A program made the position numbers and the translations under genes. Positions 36,083-45,348 of a stretch of DNA of 64,000 nt are shown piece after piece. Origin of the DNA: Lewinellaceae bacterium SD302 (lineage in GTDB: Bacteria > Bacteroidota > Bacteroidia > Chitinophagales > Saprospiraceae); contig PDLQ01000022.1 in assembly GCA_002591745.1 (NCBI GenBank), positions 31,888-95,887 of the forward strand, read 5' to 3'. Each line of letters starts with the position of its first letter. Positions within the stretch are counted from its first letter, which is position 1. The notes under the pieces were generated by a model. That model was not told the origin of the DNA and did not search any database. It was given only the letters and a program-made list of their open reading frames with translations.

Positions 36083-38476
36083 CTACTCCCTCACTTCCAG
36101 GATTATCGACTGTAAATCCTCGTCACGACTGCTGCTGCCGACCATCAGGATAAACCGGCCGGCTTCTACCACCCATTCCATCCGTTTGTTGAAAAATGAC
36201 AGCATTTCCCGCTCAATCGGAAAGCTCACGGTTTTACTTTCGCCCGGTGCCAAAGTGATTTTTTGAAAACCCTTCAATTCTTTCACCGGCCGGGTAACTG
36301 AACTGACATCATCGCGGATGTACAGTTGTACCACTTCCTGTCCAGTTCGCTCACCGGTATTGGTTAATTGTACTTTCAAGGTCAGGTTGTCGTCCGAGCC
36401 CATTATGGTATCACTCAGGATGGGAGTGCCGTAGGTAAATGTCGTATAACTCAGGCCCTGACCGAAGCTGTATAGCGGACTGACCTCATCAAAAAGGTAG
36501 CCGCGCCTGGCGGTCGGTTTATGGTTGTAATAAGCTGGAAGGTGACCGGCGCTTCGTGGCATACTAATCGGAAGCCGTCCACTGGCGTCGGTTTCTCCAA
36601 ACAACACATTGGCTACGGCCTGTCCGGTCTCCTGCCCCTGGTACCAGCATTGGAACAGGGCGTTGGAATTTTCTGCAAAGGTCTTCACGTTCAACGGCCG
36701 CCCACCGTAAACGAGGGTTATCGTCGGTTTGTCCAGTGCGGCAATGGCGTCGGAAAGCTCATTTTGCAAGCCCACCGGTTCCAGGCTGGTTCGGTCACCC
36801 AGATGTCCTTCGGACCATGCTTCGCGGCTGGTCAGTTCGTTACCCCCAAGGGCAAGAATCACTACGTCAGCACTTTTAGCGACCAGTACGGCGGCAGCGA
36901 TCGCTTCCCGATCTTCTGCTTCCGGAGTCGCTTCTACGGGGTCCAGGTACCAACTACCGGGGCGGGTCACCTGCGGGCCAGGGGCGTAAAGTACTTTGCC
37001 GCCCCTGGCGGAGATGTAATTTTCCAGACCTTCTCTGACAGTTACGAAGTGAGCTGGTTGATCGCTGTATCCGCCCAGAAGTACCCGGTCGGCGTTGGGG
37101 CCGATGATGGCGTAAGTTTTTCCTTCTGGCGGGGCCAGGGGCAAGATGCTATCGTTCTCCAGCAGTACCATGCCCTCCTCCGCCGCTTGCAGGGCCAGTG
37201 CATCGTCTTCGGGTGTATTCATTGCTACTTTGTCAGCCACCACAAAAGGATTCTCAAATAAGCCCAACCTGAATTTTTGGCTTAGGATTCGGCTCACGGC
37301 CCGGTCCAGTACGGTTTCGCTCAGGTCCCCGTTTTCTATGGCTGCCACCAGTTTTGGGAAGGCTTCCGGATCGGGGAGTTCAATATCGATGCCGCTGGTG
37401 AGCGCGGTGATTGCGGCCGCTTCCAGGTCTTCGGCTACCCGGTGGCGGGTCACCAGTTCTCTGATCCCGTAGTAGTCTGAAACGACGACTCCATCGAATC
37501 CCCATTTGTAGCGCAGCAGATCGTTAAACATCCAGTCGTTAGCGTGGCTGGGAATACCGTTCACTTCATTATAGCTGGCCATGATATTGGCGACACCGGC
37601 CTCTTCCACGACCCGCCGAAAAGGGTAGAGGAAGACCTCGTGTAGAGTCCGTTCGCTGACGTGGGCCGTGGCAATGTTGTTGCCCCCCTCGGGCTGACCG
37701 TGTCCGGTCATGTGTTTGAGGGTAGCCAATACCTTGTCAGGGCCATAGCCATTCTCTTCTCCCTGTAAACCCTGGACCGCTGCGATGCCCATTTCAGCGC
37801 TCAGGAAAGGGTCTTCCCCAAAAGTTTCTTCCACCCGCCCCCAACGAGGTTCCCGGCAGACGTCCACCACTGGAGAAAGGACCAGATGTGCTCCCCGACT
37901 GCGGGTCTGTCGCGCAGCAATGGCGTAGAGTTGACGGGCCAATCGGGGATTCCAGCTACTGGCCAACCCGATCGGCTGGTTCCAGGAGGTTGCGTCCCGG
38001 GCGGCCAGTCCGTGTAGGCTTTCTTCGTGCATAATGGCCGGAATACCTAGCCGGGTTTCTTCCCGCAGCCATTTTTGTACCGCGTTGCAGTATTCGACTT
38101 GCTGGCGAGCGGTGAAACCTGGTTCGGGGGCGCCCAATTCACTCGGTCGGGTGATGTGACCGATCCCATAGGGCATCACTTGCCGGGCCAGGCTGGTGTC
38201 AAATACCATGCTGTCATTAAACATCCGTTTCTTTTCACTCCAGAGAGCGGTAAGCTGGGCTACTTTTTCCTCCGTCGTCATTCTACTGAGCAGGTCGCTC
38301 AGGCGGTCTTCCAGGGATGTACGGTCATCCAGGTAGAGAGCAAGGCTACTTTTGGCTTGCTCGACTCTCTCAACTTTGGCCTCGGTGGGAGCCGTTTTTT
38401 CCTTTTCCTCGGCACAGCCATACAGAAGTAGGAAGCTGATTATCGTGACTGCAAAGTAGCAATGTCTTAATTCCAT
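36083..38476 (-). CDS. bglX: Glycoside hydrolase family 3 beta-glucosidase-like lipoprotein
   Basis: 797 aa. The lipoprotein signal is MELRHCYFAVTIISFLLLYG followed by C. The GH3 N-terminal TIM barrel has PAIMHEESLHGLAARDATSW, VDVCREPRWGRVEETFGEDP and the nucleophile Asp in FDGVVVSDYYGI (about residue 332). The C-terminal alpha/beta sandwich contains GGNELTSREAWSEGHLGDR (acid/base region), and a fibronectin-III-like domain ends the protein (LTNTGERTGQEVVQLYIRDD). It cleaves terminal beta-glucosyl or related residues, outside or in the periplasm. Two dispersed motif copies lie inside it (37223-37232 and 38452-38461). Confidence 0.92.
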   Translation of the reverse strand: MELRHCYFAVTIISFLLLYGCAEEKEKTAPTEAKVERVEQAKSSLALYLDDRTSLEDRLSDLLSRMTTEEKVAQLTALWSEKKRMFNDSMVFDTSLARQVMPYGIGHITRPSELGAPEPGFTARQQVEYCNAVQKWLREETRLGIPAIMHEESLHGLAARDATSWNQPIGLASSWNPRLARQLYAIAARQTRSRGAHLVLSPVVDVCREPRWGRVEETFGEDPFLSAEMGIAAVQGLQGEENGYGPDKVLATLKHMTGHGQPEGGNNIATAHVSERTLHEVFLYPFRRVVEEAGVANIMASYNEVNGIPSHANDWMFNDLLRYKWGFDGVVVSDYYGIRELVTRHRVAEDLEAAAITALTSGIDIELPDPEAFPKLVAAIENGDLSETVLDRAVSRILSQKFRLGLFENPFVVADKVAMNTPEDDALALQAAEEGMVLLENDSILPLAPPEGKTYAIIGPNADRVLLGGYSDQPAHFVTVREGLENYISARGGKVLYAPGPQVTRPGSWYLDPVEATPEAEDREAIAAAVLVAKSADVVILALGGNELTSREAWSEGHLGDRTSLEPVGLQNELSDAIAALDKPTITLVYGGRPLNVKTFAENSNALFQCWYQGQETGQAVANVLFGETDASGRLPISMPRSAGHLPAYYNHKPTARRGYLFDEVSPLYSFGQGLSYTTFTYGTPILSDTIMGSDDNLTLKVQLTNTGERTGQEVVQLYIRDDVSSVTRPVKELKGFQKITLAPGESKTVSFPIEREMLSFFNKRMEWVVEAGRFILMVGSSSRDEDLQSIILEVRE

Positions 38477-38568
38477 GAACGAGGTTTTGTCAACCAGCCG
38501 TTAAAGATTAGCGATTAGAGAATCCTGATTGGCGAATCTTGATCTTGCAAAATACGCGTAAGCTCGGA

Positions 38569-38622
38569 TAGCTACCTCCTGGTCGCACTAAAAAAATGTT
38601 CAGAGCGACCAGGAGGTAGCTA
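38569..38622 (-). terminator. 18-bp perfect hairpin after metG
   Basis: TAGCTACCTCCTGGTCGC (38569-38586) and its complement (38605-38622) form a perfect stem with an 18-base loop. The loop, not the flank, holds seven A/T in a row. It lies 12 bases downstream of the metG stop, so termination is likely but the form is atypical. Confidence 0.65.
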
Positions 38623-38633
38623 GCCAAGGGCAA

Positions 38634-40847
38634 CTACCGTACCACCCAACCATTGGCAAATCCATCCGGTGCACTGACGAACACAAGCTTGCCCGTTTCA
38701 TCTTCGGCCATTAGGATCATACCTTGGCTGACGACACCCCGCATCTTGCGTGGGGCCAGGTTGGTGACCATCACTACGCGTTGGCCTACTACTTCTTCGG
38801 GCTGATAATGCTGAGCAATCCCACTGACCACGGTACGGGTCTCATTACCCAGGTCGACGGTCAGTTCCAGCAGTTTGTCCGCTTTTTTGACGGCCTTGGC
38901 TTCCGTGATGGTCGCCGTGCGGAGATCCAGTTTGCTAAAATCTTCAAAAGTGATTTCCGGCTTTGGGTCGGGACGTTCATTATCCGCTGGTCCGGTAGGG
39001 GGAGTATTTTCCTTAGCCGCAGACGCTGCTACCGCGTCCGCCTTCGTCGGGCCGGGCAGGCTATTGTTAGTCAAAACCTCAGTTCCGCCACTTGCTTCTT
39101 TGGCCATGATTGCCTTGAGCTTATTCTGCTGGGCCTGCACGATCTTTAGACGACTGTCGTCCTTACGATCGTTGATCTTGGGGAAAAGGACGGTGGCTTT
39201 ACCAACAGTATGCCCCTCGCCAATGAGGCTGTCTCCGGCGATCAGGAAATTGAGCGCGTCGTGCCAGTCGCCGTTTTTGAGCGCGGGTAGTTGCAGCAAC
39301 TCGCGCAAGCGGGTGGAGGTGAAAGGCAGGAATGGTGCGGCGGCGATGCTAAGGGCGGCGGTCACTTCCAGACCAGTGCGCAATATCTCGGCGATGCGGG
39401 GGTCTTCGGGATTTTCCTTGAAAATGCTCCAGGGCGCGCTGTCTTGTAAGAAGGTATTTCCCCAGCTGGTAAGTTCCACGAAATCCAGGGCAGCCTGTTT
39501 GAAACTGTAGCGCTGAATGTTTTCACCGATACCCTGAAAAAGGGCGTGCCAATCCCGGTTGAGGTCGCCACTGACGGCCGGTACTTGCCCCCCGAAATAC
39601 TTGTGGGTAAGCACGATGACGCGATTGACGAAATTCCCCAGTTTGTCGGCCAGTTCCTTGTCGTGGAAGTCAATGAATTCGTCCCAGCTGAAGTCGGCAT
39701 CCTTTTGCTCCGGCAAGTTGCGGATGAGCGACCAGCGCAGGGCGTCCTCCTTGTTCGGAAAGTCCTTGAAAGCTTCCAGATATTCGTGTTGCTCGATGCC
39801 CCAGCCGCGGGATTTGCTGAATTTCTGCCCCTCGAAATTGAGAAACTGATTAGCCGGTACGTTTTTGGGCAAATTGTAGCCCCCGTGGGCTTTCAGCATG
39901 GCCGGGAAGATAATGCAGTGGAAGACGATGTTGTCCTTGCCGATGAAGTGAACCAGCTCAGTTTCTGGGTCTTTCCAGTAGGTTTTCCAGTCTTTGTCGT
40001 TGCGTTCGGCCCAATCTTTGGTGCTGCTGATGTAGCCGATGGGGGCATCGAACCAGACGTAAAGAACCTTCCCTTCACCGCCTTCTACGGGAACGGGAAT
40101 ACCCCAGTCCAGATCGCGGGTAATGGCGCGGGGGCGTAGGCCGTCGTCCAGCCAACTGAGACACTGACCGTTGACGTGTTTTTTCCAGTCTTTGGGGTCG
40201 TGGAGTTGTTTGCCGTCTACCTCACCGGTCTTGATCCAGTGTTTGAGCCATTCGTTGTGCTGTTCCAGTTTGAAGTACCAGTGCTTGGTTTCTTTCAACT
40301 CCGGTTTATTGCCACTCAGGGTAGAGACGGGGTCGATCAATTCGGTAGGGGAGAGGTCGCTGCCACAGTTTTCGCACTGGTCACCGTAGGCAGAGTCGTA
40401 GCCGCACTTCGGGCAGGTCCCTTTGATGTAGCGATCGGCAAGAAACTGATCGAATTCGTCGTCGTAATACTGCTCCTGGCTGCGTACCTCGAACTGGTCG
40501 CCCTGCTCGTGTAAATGCAGAAAGAATTCCTGACTGGTGGTGTGGTGCGACAAAGCACTGGTACGGTGATAGTTGTCGAAGCTGATGCCCAGTCGCTCGA
40601 AGGTGTCCTTATTAAGATTGTGGTATTTGTCGATGATGTCGCGGGGCGAAATACCTTCTTTCTTCGCCCGGATGGTGATGGCGGCACCATGCTCGTCGGA
40701 CCCACAGACCCATACGACGTCTTTGCCCAACAGCCGTTGGTAGCGCACGAAAATATCGGCGGGCAGGTAAGCCCCGGCCAGGTGGCCGAGGTGGAGCGGG
40801 CCGTTAGCGTAGGGCAGGGCGGAGGTGACGAGATAACGTTGGGCCAT
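38634..40847 (-). CDS. metG: Methionyl-tRNA synthetase with C-terminal tRNA-binding domain
   Basis: 737 aa. Charges tRNA-Met with methionine. The class I signature HIGH appears in YANGPLHLGHLAGAYLPADI, and KMSKS appears as KFSKS in FEGQKFSKSRGWGI. A zinc ribbon GTCPKCGYDSAYGDQCENC lies near residue 145. The C-terminal EMAP-II/OB-fold tRNA-binding domain begins around residue 635 (FSKLDLRTATITEAKAVKKA) and includes VVMVTNLAPRKMRGVVSQGM, the usual layout in Bacteroidota. It is followed by an 18-bp hairpin. Confidence 0.97.
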   Translation of the reverse strand: MAQRYLVTSALPYANGPLHLGHLAGAYLPADIFVRYQRLLGKDVVWVCGSDEHGAAITIRAKKEGISPRDIIDKYHNLNKDTFERLGISFDNYHRTSALSHHTTSQEFFLHLHEQGDQFEVRSQEQYYDDEFDQFLADRYIKGTCPKCGYDSAYGDQCENCGSDLSPTELIDPVSTLSGNKPELKETKHWYFKLEQHNEWLKHWIKTGEVDGKQLHDPKDWKKHVNGQCLSWLDDGLRPRAITRDLDWGIPVPVEGGEGKVLYVWFDAPIGYISSTKDWAERNDKDWKTYWKDPETELVHFIGKDNIVFHCIIFPAMLKAHGGYNLPKNVPANQFLNFEGQKFSKSRGWGIEQHEYLEAFKDFPNKEDALRWSLIRNLPEQKDADFSWDEFIDFHDKELADKLGNFVNRVIVLTHKYFGGQVPAVSGDLNRDWHALFQGIGENIQRYSFKQAALDFVELTSWGNTFLQDSAPWSIFKENPEDPRIAEILRTGLEVTAALSIAAAPFLPFTSTRLRELLQLPALKNGDWHDALNFLIAGDSLIGEGHTVGKATVLFPKINDRKDDSRLKIVQAQQNKLKAIMAKEASGGTEVLTNNSLPGPTKADAVAASAAKENTPPTGPADNERPDPKPEITFEDFSKLDLRTATITEAKAVKKADKLLELTVDLGNETRTVVSGIAQHYQPEEVVGQRVVMVTNLAPRKMRGVVSQGMILMAEDETGKLVFVSAPDGFANGWVVR

Positions 40848-40911
40848 GGGAGGTTGAAACTTTGGTGGCGAAGGTAAAGGTTTGAAAGGATATTAAAGTT
40901 TCGTGGAAATA

Positions 40912-40948
40912 GAAAAAGGGGATTTACGGATGATCTCCGTAAATCCCC
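40912..40948 (-). terminator. Rho-independent terminator
   Basis: GGGGATTTACGGA (40918-40930) and TCCGTAAATCCCC (40936-40948) form a 13-bp perfect stem around TGATC. On the reverse strand it is followed by TTTTTC. It terminates the T9SS cargo gene that ends at 40985. Confidence 0.85.
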
Positions 40949-40984
40949 TCGGGAATGATATTTACTTCGGGCTTTGGTTATTGA

Positions 40985-42667
40985 TTATCGTTGCAGGGCA
41001 ACGCGTTTAGTGAGCAATTGCTGACCATTCTCTACCCGAATAAGATAGATGCCGTTCGGTAGAATGACATCAGGTCGCCATTGGTAGGTAGAATTTTCAT
41101 TCGCAGAGGCACTGTGAATAACTTTACCCGTCATGTCCATAACGCTAACATTCGTGGAGGGGTCGGAGGAACCGTTCCATTTTATGTTGAATAGTTCCGT
41201 ACCTGGGTTGGGGTATACATTGAGTACATCGTGGCCGTTGCCAGCGGTAGGTCTTAGTTTTACAGGATCTGGTTCTGGGTCCGGACCTATTTTACAAGCT
41301 GGCGCAAGTGCATCATAGCAAACAGAAGAAGACCACTGCCCTAGCGAGCCGTCTTTACAAATTGATCTGACTTTCCAGCAGTAACAACTACTTAAACTGC
41401 TTGGCCTTGGAATGCTGTTTGTTTGCGTCGTGAGTGAGAAGGCTGGAAACGAGTTGCCGGAGCATAAACCCCACGGTCCGGAGGAACCATTGTAGCTGAA
41501 GCGTACCTCGTAGCCACTAACGTTGTTCAGGGCTGTCCAATTAAGCACATTTCCTACCCCAGATACGTATTCGCAGTCCAGTCCGGTGGGTGCATCTTTG
41601 GAACAAGGTGGTTCAGCAATTGGCAATTCACAATTTTCAATTACACCACAGTAGTCGCAGTTTCCTCCCTGGAAATTCTTGCCGCAATTAGAGCAATGGT
41701 TCTGGCCGTAACAAATCTCTTCTCCGCAAACCTCCAGTTGATGGATAATTGTGTAATAGACACCTTCTGGAACGATAATCGGGAACTCATTCGTCTGGTA
41801 TTCACCGTACAATGAGAATGGACCGTTAGGCTCGCTGCTGGTGTAAACGATCCAGTTACGGGTATGCGGGGCATCGTACGTTTGATAACCCACTACGTCT
41901 AAAGACTGATTATTGCCGGGTGCCGGATCAGGATCGATGGAGAAAGCAGCACTGGGGTTGGCGGGGCAGGGGTCACATTCTTCTACCTGGAAATTATCGA
42001 GTAACCAATAAGTAGTGTAACTGCTGACACCCAACTTACTTTGGCTAGCATAAAATACTAATTGATCGTTGGATGAATTTGCTGTAAAGCTGAAAGATTG
42101 TAAGGTCCAATTATCAGTTTCAAAATTTGACTCCTGATAAACCTGAGGAGAATTAGATGCAAAAATGAGGTCATCACAAATTTCGTCTCCTCCTGGAGTT
42201 CCTGAATTTGTCAGGTTTCTGGTATAGCGAATTGATACGTCAATCGGCAATGTGGGCATTGATTGTGGATTACCTTCATGAGCGGTCTTTGCGTAAAAGA
42301 ACACCTCGTATTCCCGACCAGGCACTAAGTTAAGGTTAACGGCAATTGCAGAGTTCAGGCAGTTTGTTGGTCCAGAAGCATTCTGGCTGGTTGCACTGAC
42401 ACCGGCAAAATTGGTTCCTTCATAAGCGGAAACACCCATATAATTAGCTAAAAAGTTACCATTAACCAGCATATTAGGTTTTCCGTGGGGAGCGATCCAG
42501 CCGGTAACACAGCCGTCGTTAAAAGCCCGGTTGTCTTGGTTTTGACAACTAGCCGAAGAGTAATCTTCAAAATCATCGTTGGGGAAAGTGAATGAGTCAC
42601 ATTCACTTTGTGCGAACGCACAAAGGGGTAGCAGACACAGGAGTGCCAGCATCTTAAATAATCTCAT
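40985..42667 (-). CDS. Secreted T9SS cargo protein with fibronectin-III and cysteine-rich segments
   Basis: 560 aa. The signal peptide is MRLFKMLALLCLLPLCAFAQ. The first ~220 residues form a jelly-roll-like domain (NDDFEDYSSASCQNQDN, EYEVFFYAKTAHEGN, WLLDNFQVEECDPC), similar to carbohydrate-binding modules. Residues ~315-345 hold a zinc-ribbon-like cluster (HCSNCGKNFQGGNCDYCG), unusual for an exported protein. A fibronectin-III-like domain follows (LDCEYVSGVGNVLNWTALNN). The C-terminus (VYPNPGTELFNIKWNG ... NGIYLIRVENGQQLLTKRVA) is a type A T9SS sorting domain. The gene and its AT-rich upstream region differ in composition from their neighbours. Function unknown. Confidence 0.85.
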   Translation of the reverse strand: MRLFKMLALLCLLPLCAFAQSECDSFTFPNDDFEDYSSASCQNQDNRAFNDGCVTGWIAPHGKPNMLVNGNFLANYMGVSAYEGTNFAGVSATSQNASGPTNCLNSAIAVNLNLVPGREYEVFFYAKTAHEGNPQSMPTLPIDVSIRYTRNLTNSGTPGGDEICDDLIFASNSPQVYQESNFETDNWTLQSFSFTANSSNDQLVFYASQSKLGVSSYTTYWLLDNFQVEECDPCPANPSAAFSIDPDPAPGNNQSLDVVGYQTYDAPHTRNWIVYTSSEPNGPFSLYGEYQTNEFPIIVPEGVYYTIIHQLEVCGEEICYGQNHCSNCGKNFQGGNCDYCGVIENCELPIAEPPCSKDAPTGLDCEYVSGVGNVLNWTALNNVSGYEVRFSYNGSSGPWGLCSGNSFPAFSLTTQTNSIPRPSSLSSCYCWKVRSICKDGSLGQWSSSVCYDALAPACKIGPDPEPDPVKLRPTAGNGHDVLNVYPNPGTELFNIKWNGSSDPSTNVSVMDMTGKVIHSASANENSTYQWRPDVILPNGIYLIRVENGQQLLTKRVALQR

Positions 42668-42839
42668 GGAGAAAGCGTTTTGTAAAGTGTTAATATGTAA
42701 AATTGGTGAGAGAGCCTTAACTAAATATCATTCGCTACAATAATAGGGGCTATCATCTTAAGAACCAATTTGTCAACGTATAAAATATTGTATTTCTTTA
42801 TATTAGACAAATTGTAAATATGTGCTATTTGAAAAGTGC
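42668..42839. other. AT-rich intergenic region with 9-bp inverted repeat
   Basis: CAATTTGTC (42766-42774) and GACAAATTG (42806-42814) are exact complements around an A/T-rich spacer. It sits between the acyl ligase stop and the T9SS cargo start, where it could be a terminator or an operator. Confidence 0.4.
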
Positions 42840-44327
42840 CTAATTCAAGTAATCCGCAATCTTCCGGTCGTCACTCAGCCTCGGTACCTTGTTCTGCCCA
42901 CCCAGTTTTCCCTGACTGCGCATGTAATTCCGGAAACTGTCAATCGGCAAGGCTCGGAGAACTAATGGCCGTAAAATCTTCCCGTCGATGAGATCGGCGT
43001 AATAGCTGTTCTGATTCACCATCGCTACATCCAACTCGGCCGCAAATATATCTGGATCAGCAGGCGGGTTAACAAACTCCACGAACCATTCGTGGTAGGG
43101 TAGTCCACCTTCGGGTGGCGATACCTGGGGCGCTACGGTAAACTCCACTACTTCCACGCCGTGGCGAGCAGCTACTTCATTCATAGCCGCTTCTACCTCC
43201 TTGCCGATCACGTGCTCTCCGAAGGCGGATATGAAATGCTTGATCCTTCCGGTTACTTTGATCCGGTAAGGGTTCAGACTGACAAATTCCACCGTATCGC
43301 CGATGTTATAGCCCCAGAGTCCGGCATTGGAATTCAGGATGATGGCGTAGTTGACGCCGGTTTTTACTTCAGCCAGCGTAAGCCGATCCGGCTTTTCATC
43401 GAAGACCCCGGTTGCCGGCACGAACTCAAAGAAAATACCCGAAGAGGTGTTCAGCAGCAGGCCGGGTTCAGTCTGGCTGTCCTGGTAAGCAATAAAACCC
43501 TCACTGGCGGGATAGACCTCCACACTGGGCAGCCGCTTGCCCACGAGCCGTTCCAGACTGGCGCGGTAGGGTTCGAAATTTACGCCACCGTAGACGAAAA
43601 TTTCAAAATTGGGCAAAGCCTCCATTACCGCGTTTTTACCGGTACGGGCTAGTAGTCGTTCGTAGTACATCTGTACCCAGGGTGGGATACCCGAAATCAG
43701 CCGCAAATCGGCTCCGATGGTTTCATCGACGATCCGCTCTACCTTTTCTTCCCAGTCATCGATGCAATTCACCGCGTAGCTGGGCATTTGGCTGCCTTTC
43801 AACCAGGCCGGAACGAGGTGGTTGGAAATACCGGAAAGCCGGCCGGTGGGAATACCGTTGGTATCGTCCATTTCCGGGCTGCCACTCAAAAAGATCTGTT
43901 TACCGTCGATCCAGCTGGCGTGCCCCGTTTCGGCCACGTAACAAAATAGTGCATCGCGGGCCGAGTTGAAATGATTTGGGATACTGTCCTTGGTAATGGG
44001 AATGTACTTCGCCCCGGAAGTGGTTCCACTGGTCTTGGCGAAATAGGCCGGGCGGCCCGGCCAGAGCACGTCGCTTTCGCCCGCTTTGACGGCATCGAAG
44101 TAGTTACGCAGGCCTTCGTAATCACGCAATGGTACCCGCTCCGCGAAATCGCGATGGGAACGAATACCGATAAAATCGTGATCCTGGCCAAAACGAGTAT
44201 TCCTGGCCTTGTCGATCAGGTTCTCGAAGATCTTTTCCTGCTCGCTAACCGCTCTGGCGGCTCTGGCGTGGACGCGGCGGGCAATGAATTTGGCAATGGG
44301 GCGGAGGAGGGTGGATTTCCAGGTCAT
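42840..44327 (-). CDS. GH3 auxin-responsive promoter family acyl-acid ligase
   Basis: 495 aa. This bacterial branch shares the ANL adenylating fold of plant GH3 amido synthetases. Features are EKIFENLIDKARNTRFGQDH, the ATP-binding loop FAKTSGTTSGAKYIPIT (about residues 93-110), EVYPASEGFIAYQDS with the adenine-contacting segment, and GYNIGDTVEFVSLNPYRIKV. It would activate a carboxylic acid as an adenylate and transfer it to an amine or similar acceptor; the substrate is not known. Its ATG overlaps the stop of the lytic transglycosylase in a TAATG junction, so the two are coupled. Confidence 0.87.
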   Translation of the reverse strand: MTWKSTLLRPIAKFIARRVHARAARAVSEQEKIFENLIDKARNTRFGQDHDFIGIRSHRDFAERVPLRDYEGLRNYFDAVKAGESDVLWPGRPAYFAKTSGTTSGAKYIPITKDSIPNHFNSARDALFCYVAETGHASWIDGKQIFLSGSPEMDDTNGIPTGRLSGISNHLVPAWLKGSQMPSYAVNCIDDWEEKVERIVDETIGADLRLISGIPPWVQMYYERLLARTGKNAVMEALPNFEIFVYGGVNFEPYRASLERLVGKRLPSVEVYPASEGFIAYQDSQTEPGLLLNTSSGIFFEFVPATGVFDEKPDRLTLAEVKTGVNYAIILNSNAGLWGYNIGDTVEFVSLNPYRIKVTGRIKHFISAFGEHVIGKEVEAAMNEVAARHGVEVVEFTVAPQVSPPEGGLPYHEWFVEFVNPPADPDIFAAELDVAMVNQNSYYADLIDGKILRPLVLRALPIDSFRNYMRSQGKLGGQNKVPRLSDDRKIADYLN

Positions 44328-45259
44328 TAGTTAGGCACTCGAATCTCATAAGTTTTCTTACTCACTGTCAGCTTCCCGTTGATCAGCCAGGGGTTGTATA
44401 GTTTGAGCTGGCGGTAGCTGATGCCTTGCTCTTTGGCGAAATCAGACAAGTCGGGAATACTCTCGGTCACTTCAATGCTGCGGTAGTTGTCCAGGGGCGG
44501 GTAGAAATCATTTTTGTCGAGATAAAAACCGAAGGCGCGGGGCGTCTCGATGATGTTCTTCATCGCCACCAGCCGGAAGAGGTAGCGCATGGTCTCATCG
44601 TTCACGTTCAGGTCTTCGTAGCGCTCGGCCTGCTGCTCGCGCAAATACTTGCGCATATTGCCCTCACCCATATTATAGGCTGCTACGGCGAACTGCCAGC
44701 TACCGAATTGATCCTTATAGTTGCGCAGGTGTTGCGCCGCGGCACGGGTGGCTTTTTCTACGTGGTATCGTTCCTCTACTTCATCGTTGATCTCCAGGCC
44801 AAAACTTCGGCCTACCGACGGCATGAACTGCCACAGACCCCGGGCACCGGCCGGGCTCACCACGTTCAGCAAATCACTTTCGGTAACGGCGATGTACTTC
44901 AAATCATCCGGCAGACCTTCTTCGGCCAGAATGCGCTCAATTAAGGGGAAGTAACGGGCCGTCCGCTTGATGATCAGCAGGGTGTTGCTGTGGAAATAAC
45001 TGTTGCGCAAGAACTCTCTTTCCAGCCGCTCACGAACATCGAAATTATCCATATCCAGCGATTCGCCGGCAAAAGCGTAGGCGGACTTCAACTTGGGACT
45101 CTTAACCAACTGAGGTAGTTGTTTGTCGTCAGCATCAAAAGTATCTTTGGCTAACAAAGTAGCAGAGTCTTCTCCCGGCGAGGCCAGATTGCTGGACAAC
45201 AGAAGCAAGGTGGCGGCAAAACCGCAAGCGATCAGTATTCCGTAAAGAGCGTTACGCAT
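44327..45259 (-). CDS. Lytic murein transglycosylase (SLT/MltD-like)
   Basis: 310 aa. An N-terminal membrane anchor or signal (MRNALYGILIACGFAATLLL) is followed by an SLT goose-lysozyme-type domain (about residues 100-245). The catalytic Glu is in YIAVTESDLLN (about 126), with SPAGARGLWQFMPSVGRSFG and FAVAAYNMGEGNMRKYL as the conserved motifs. A LysM-like C-terminus follows (IPDLSDFAKEQGISYRQLKL). It cleaves peptidoglycan glycan strands to 1,6-anhydromuramyl products in the periplasm. It is coupled to the GH3-auxin-like gene. A dispersed motif copy (45155-45164) lies near its 5' end. Confidence 0.92.
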   Translation of the reverse strand: MRNALYGILIACGFAATLLLLSSNLASPGEDSATLLAKDTFDADDKQLPQLVKSPKLKSAYAFAGESLDMDNFDVRERLEREFLRNSYFHSNTLLIIKRTARYFPLIERILAEEGLPDDLKYIAVTESDLLNVVSPAGARGLWQFMPSVGRSFGLEINDEVEERYHVEKATRAAAQHLRNYKDQFGSWQFAVAAYNMGEGNMRKYLREQQAERYEDLNVNDETMRYLFRLVAMKNIIETPRAFGFYLDKNDFYPPLDNYRSIEVTESIPDLSDFAKEQGISYRQLKLYNPWLINGKLTVSKKTYEIRVPN

Positions 45260-45348
45260 TGGATGAATTTAGGGGTGAAGATACGGTGGGTATAATAGAT
45301 TCGAAGTGTTGAGTACAACCATTAATCTGACCGGTATATCTTTAACGT

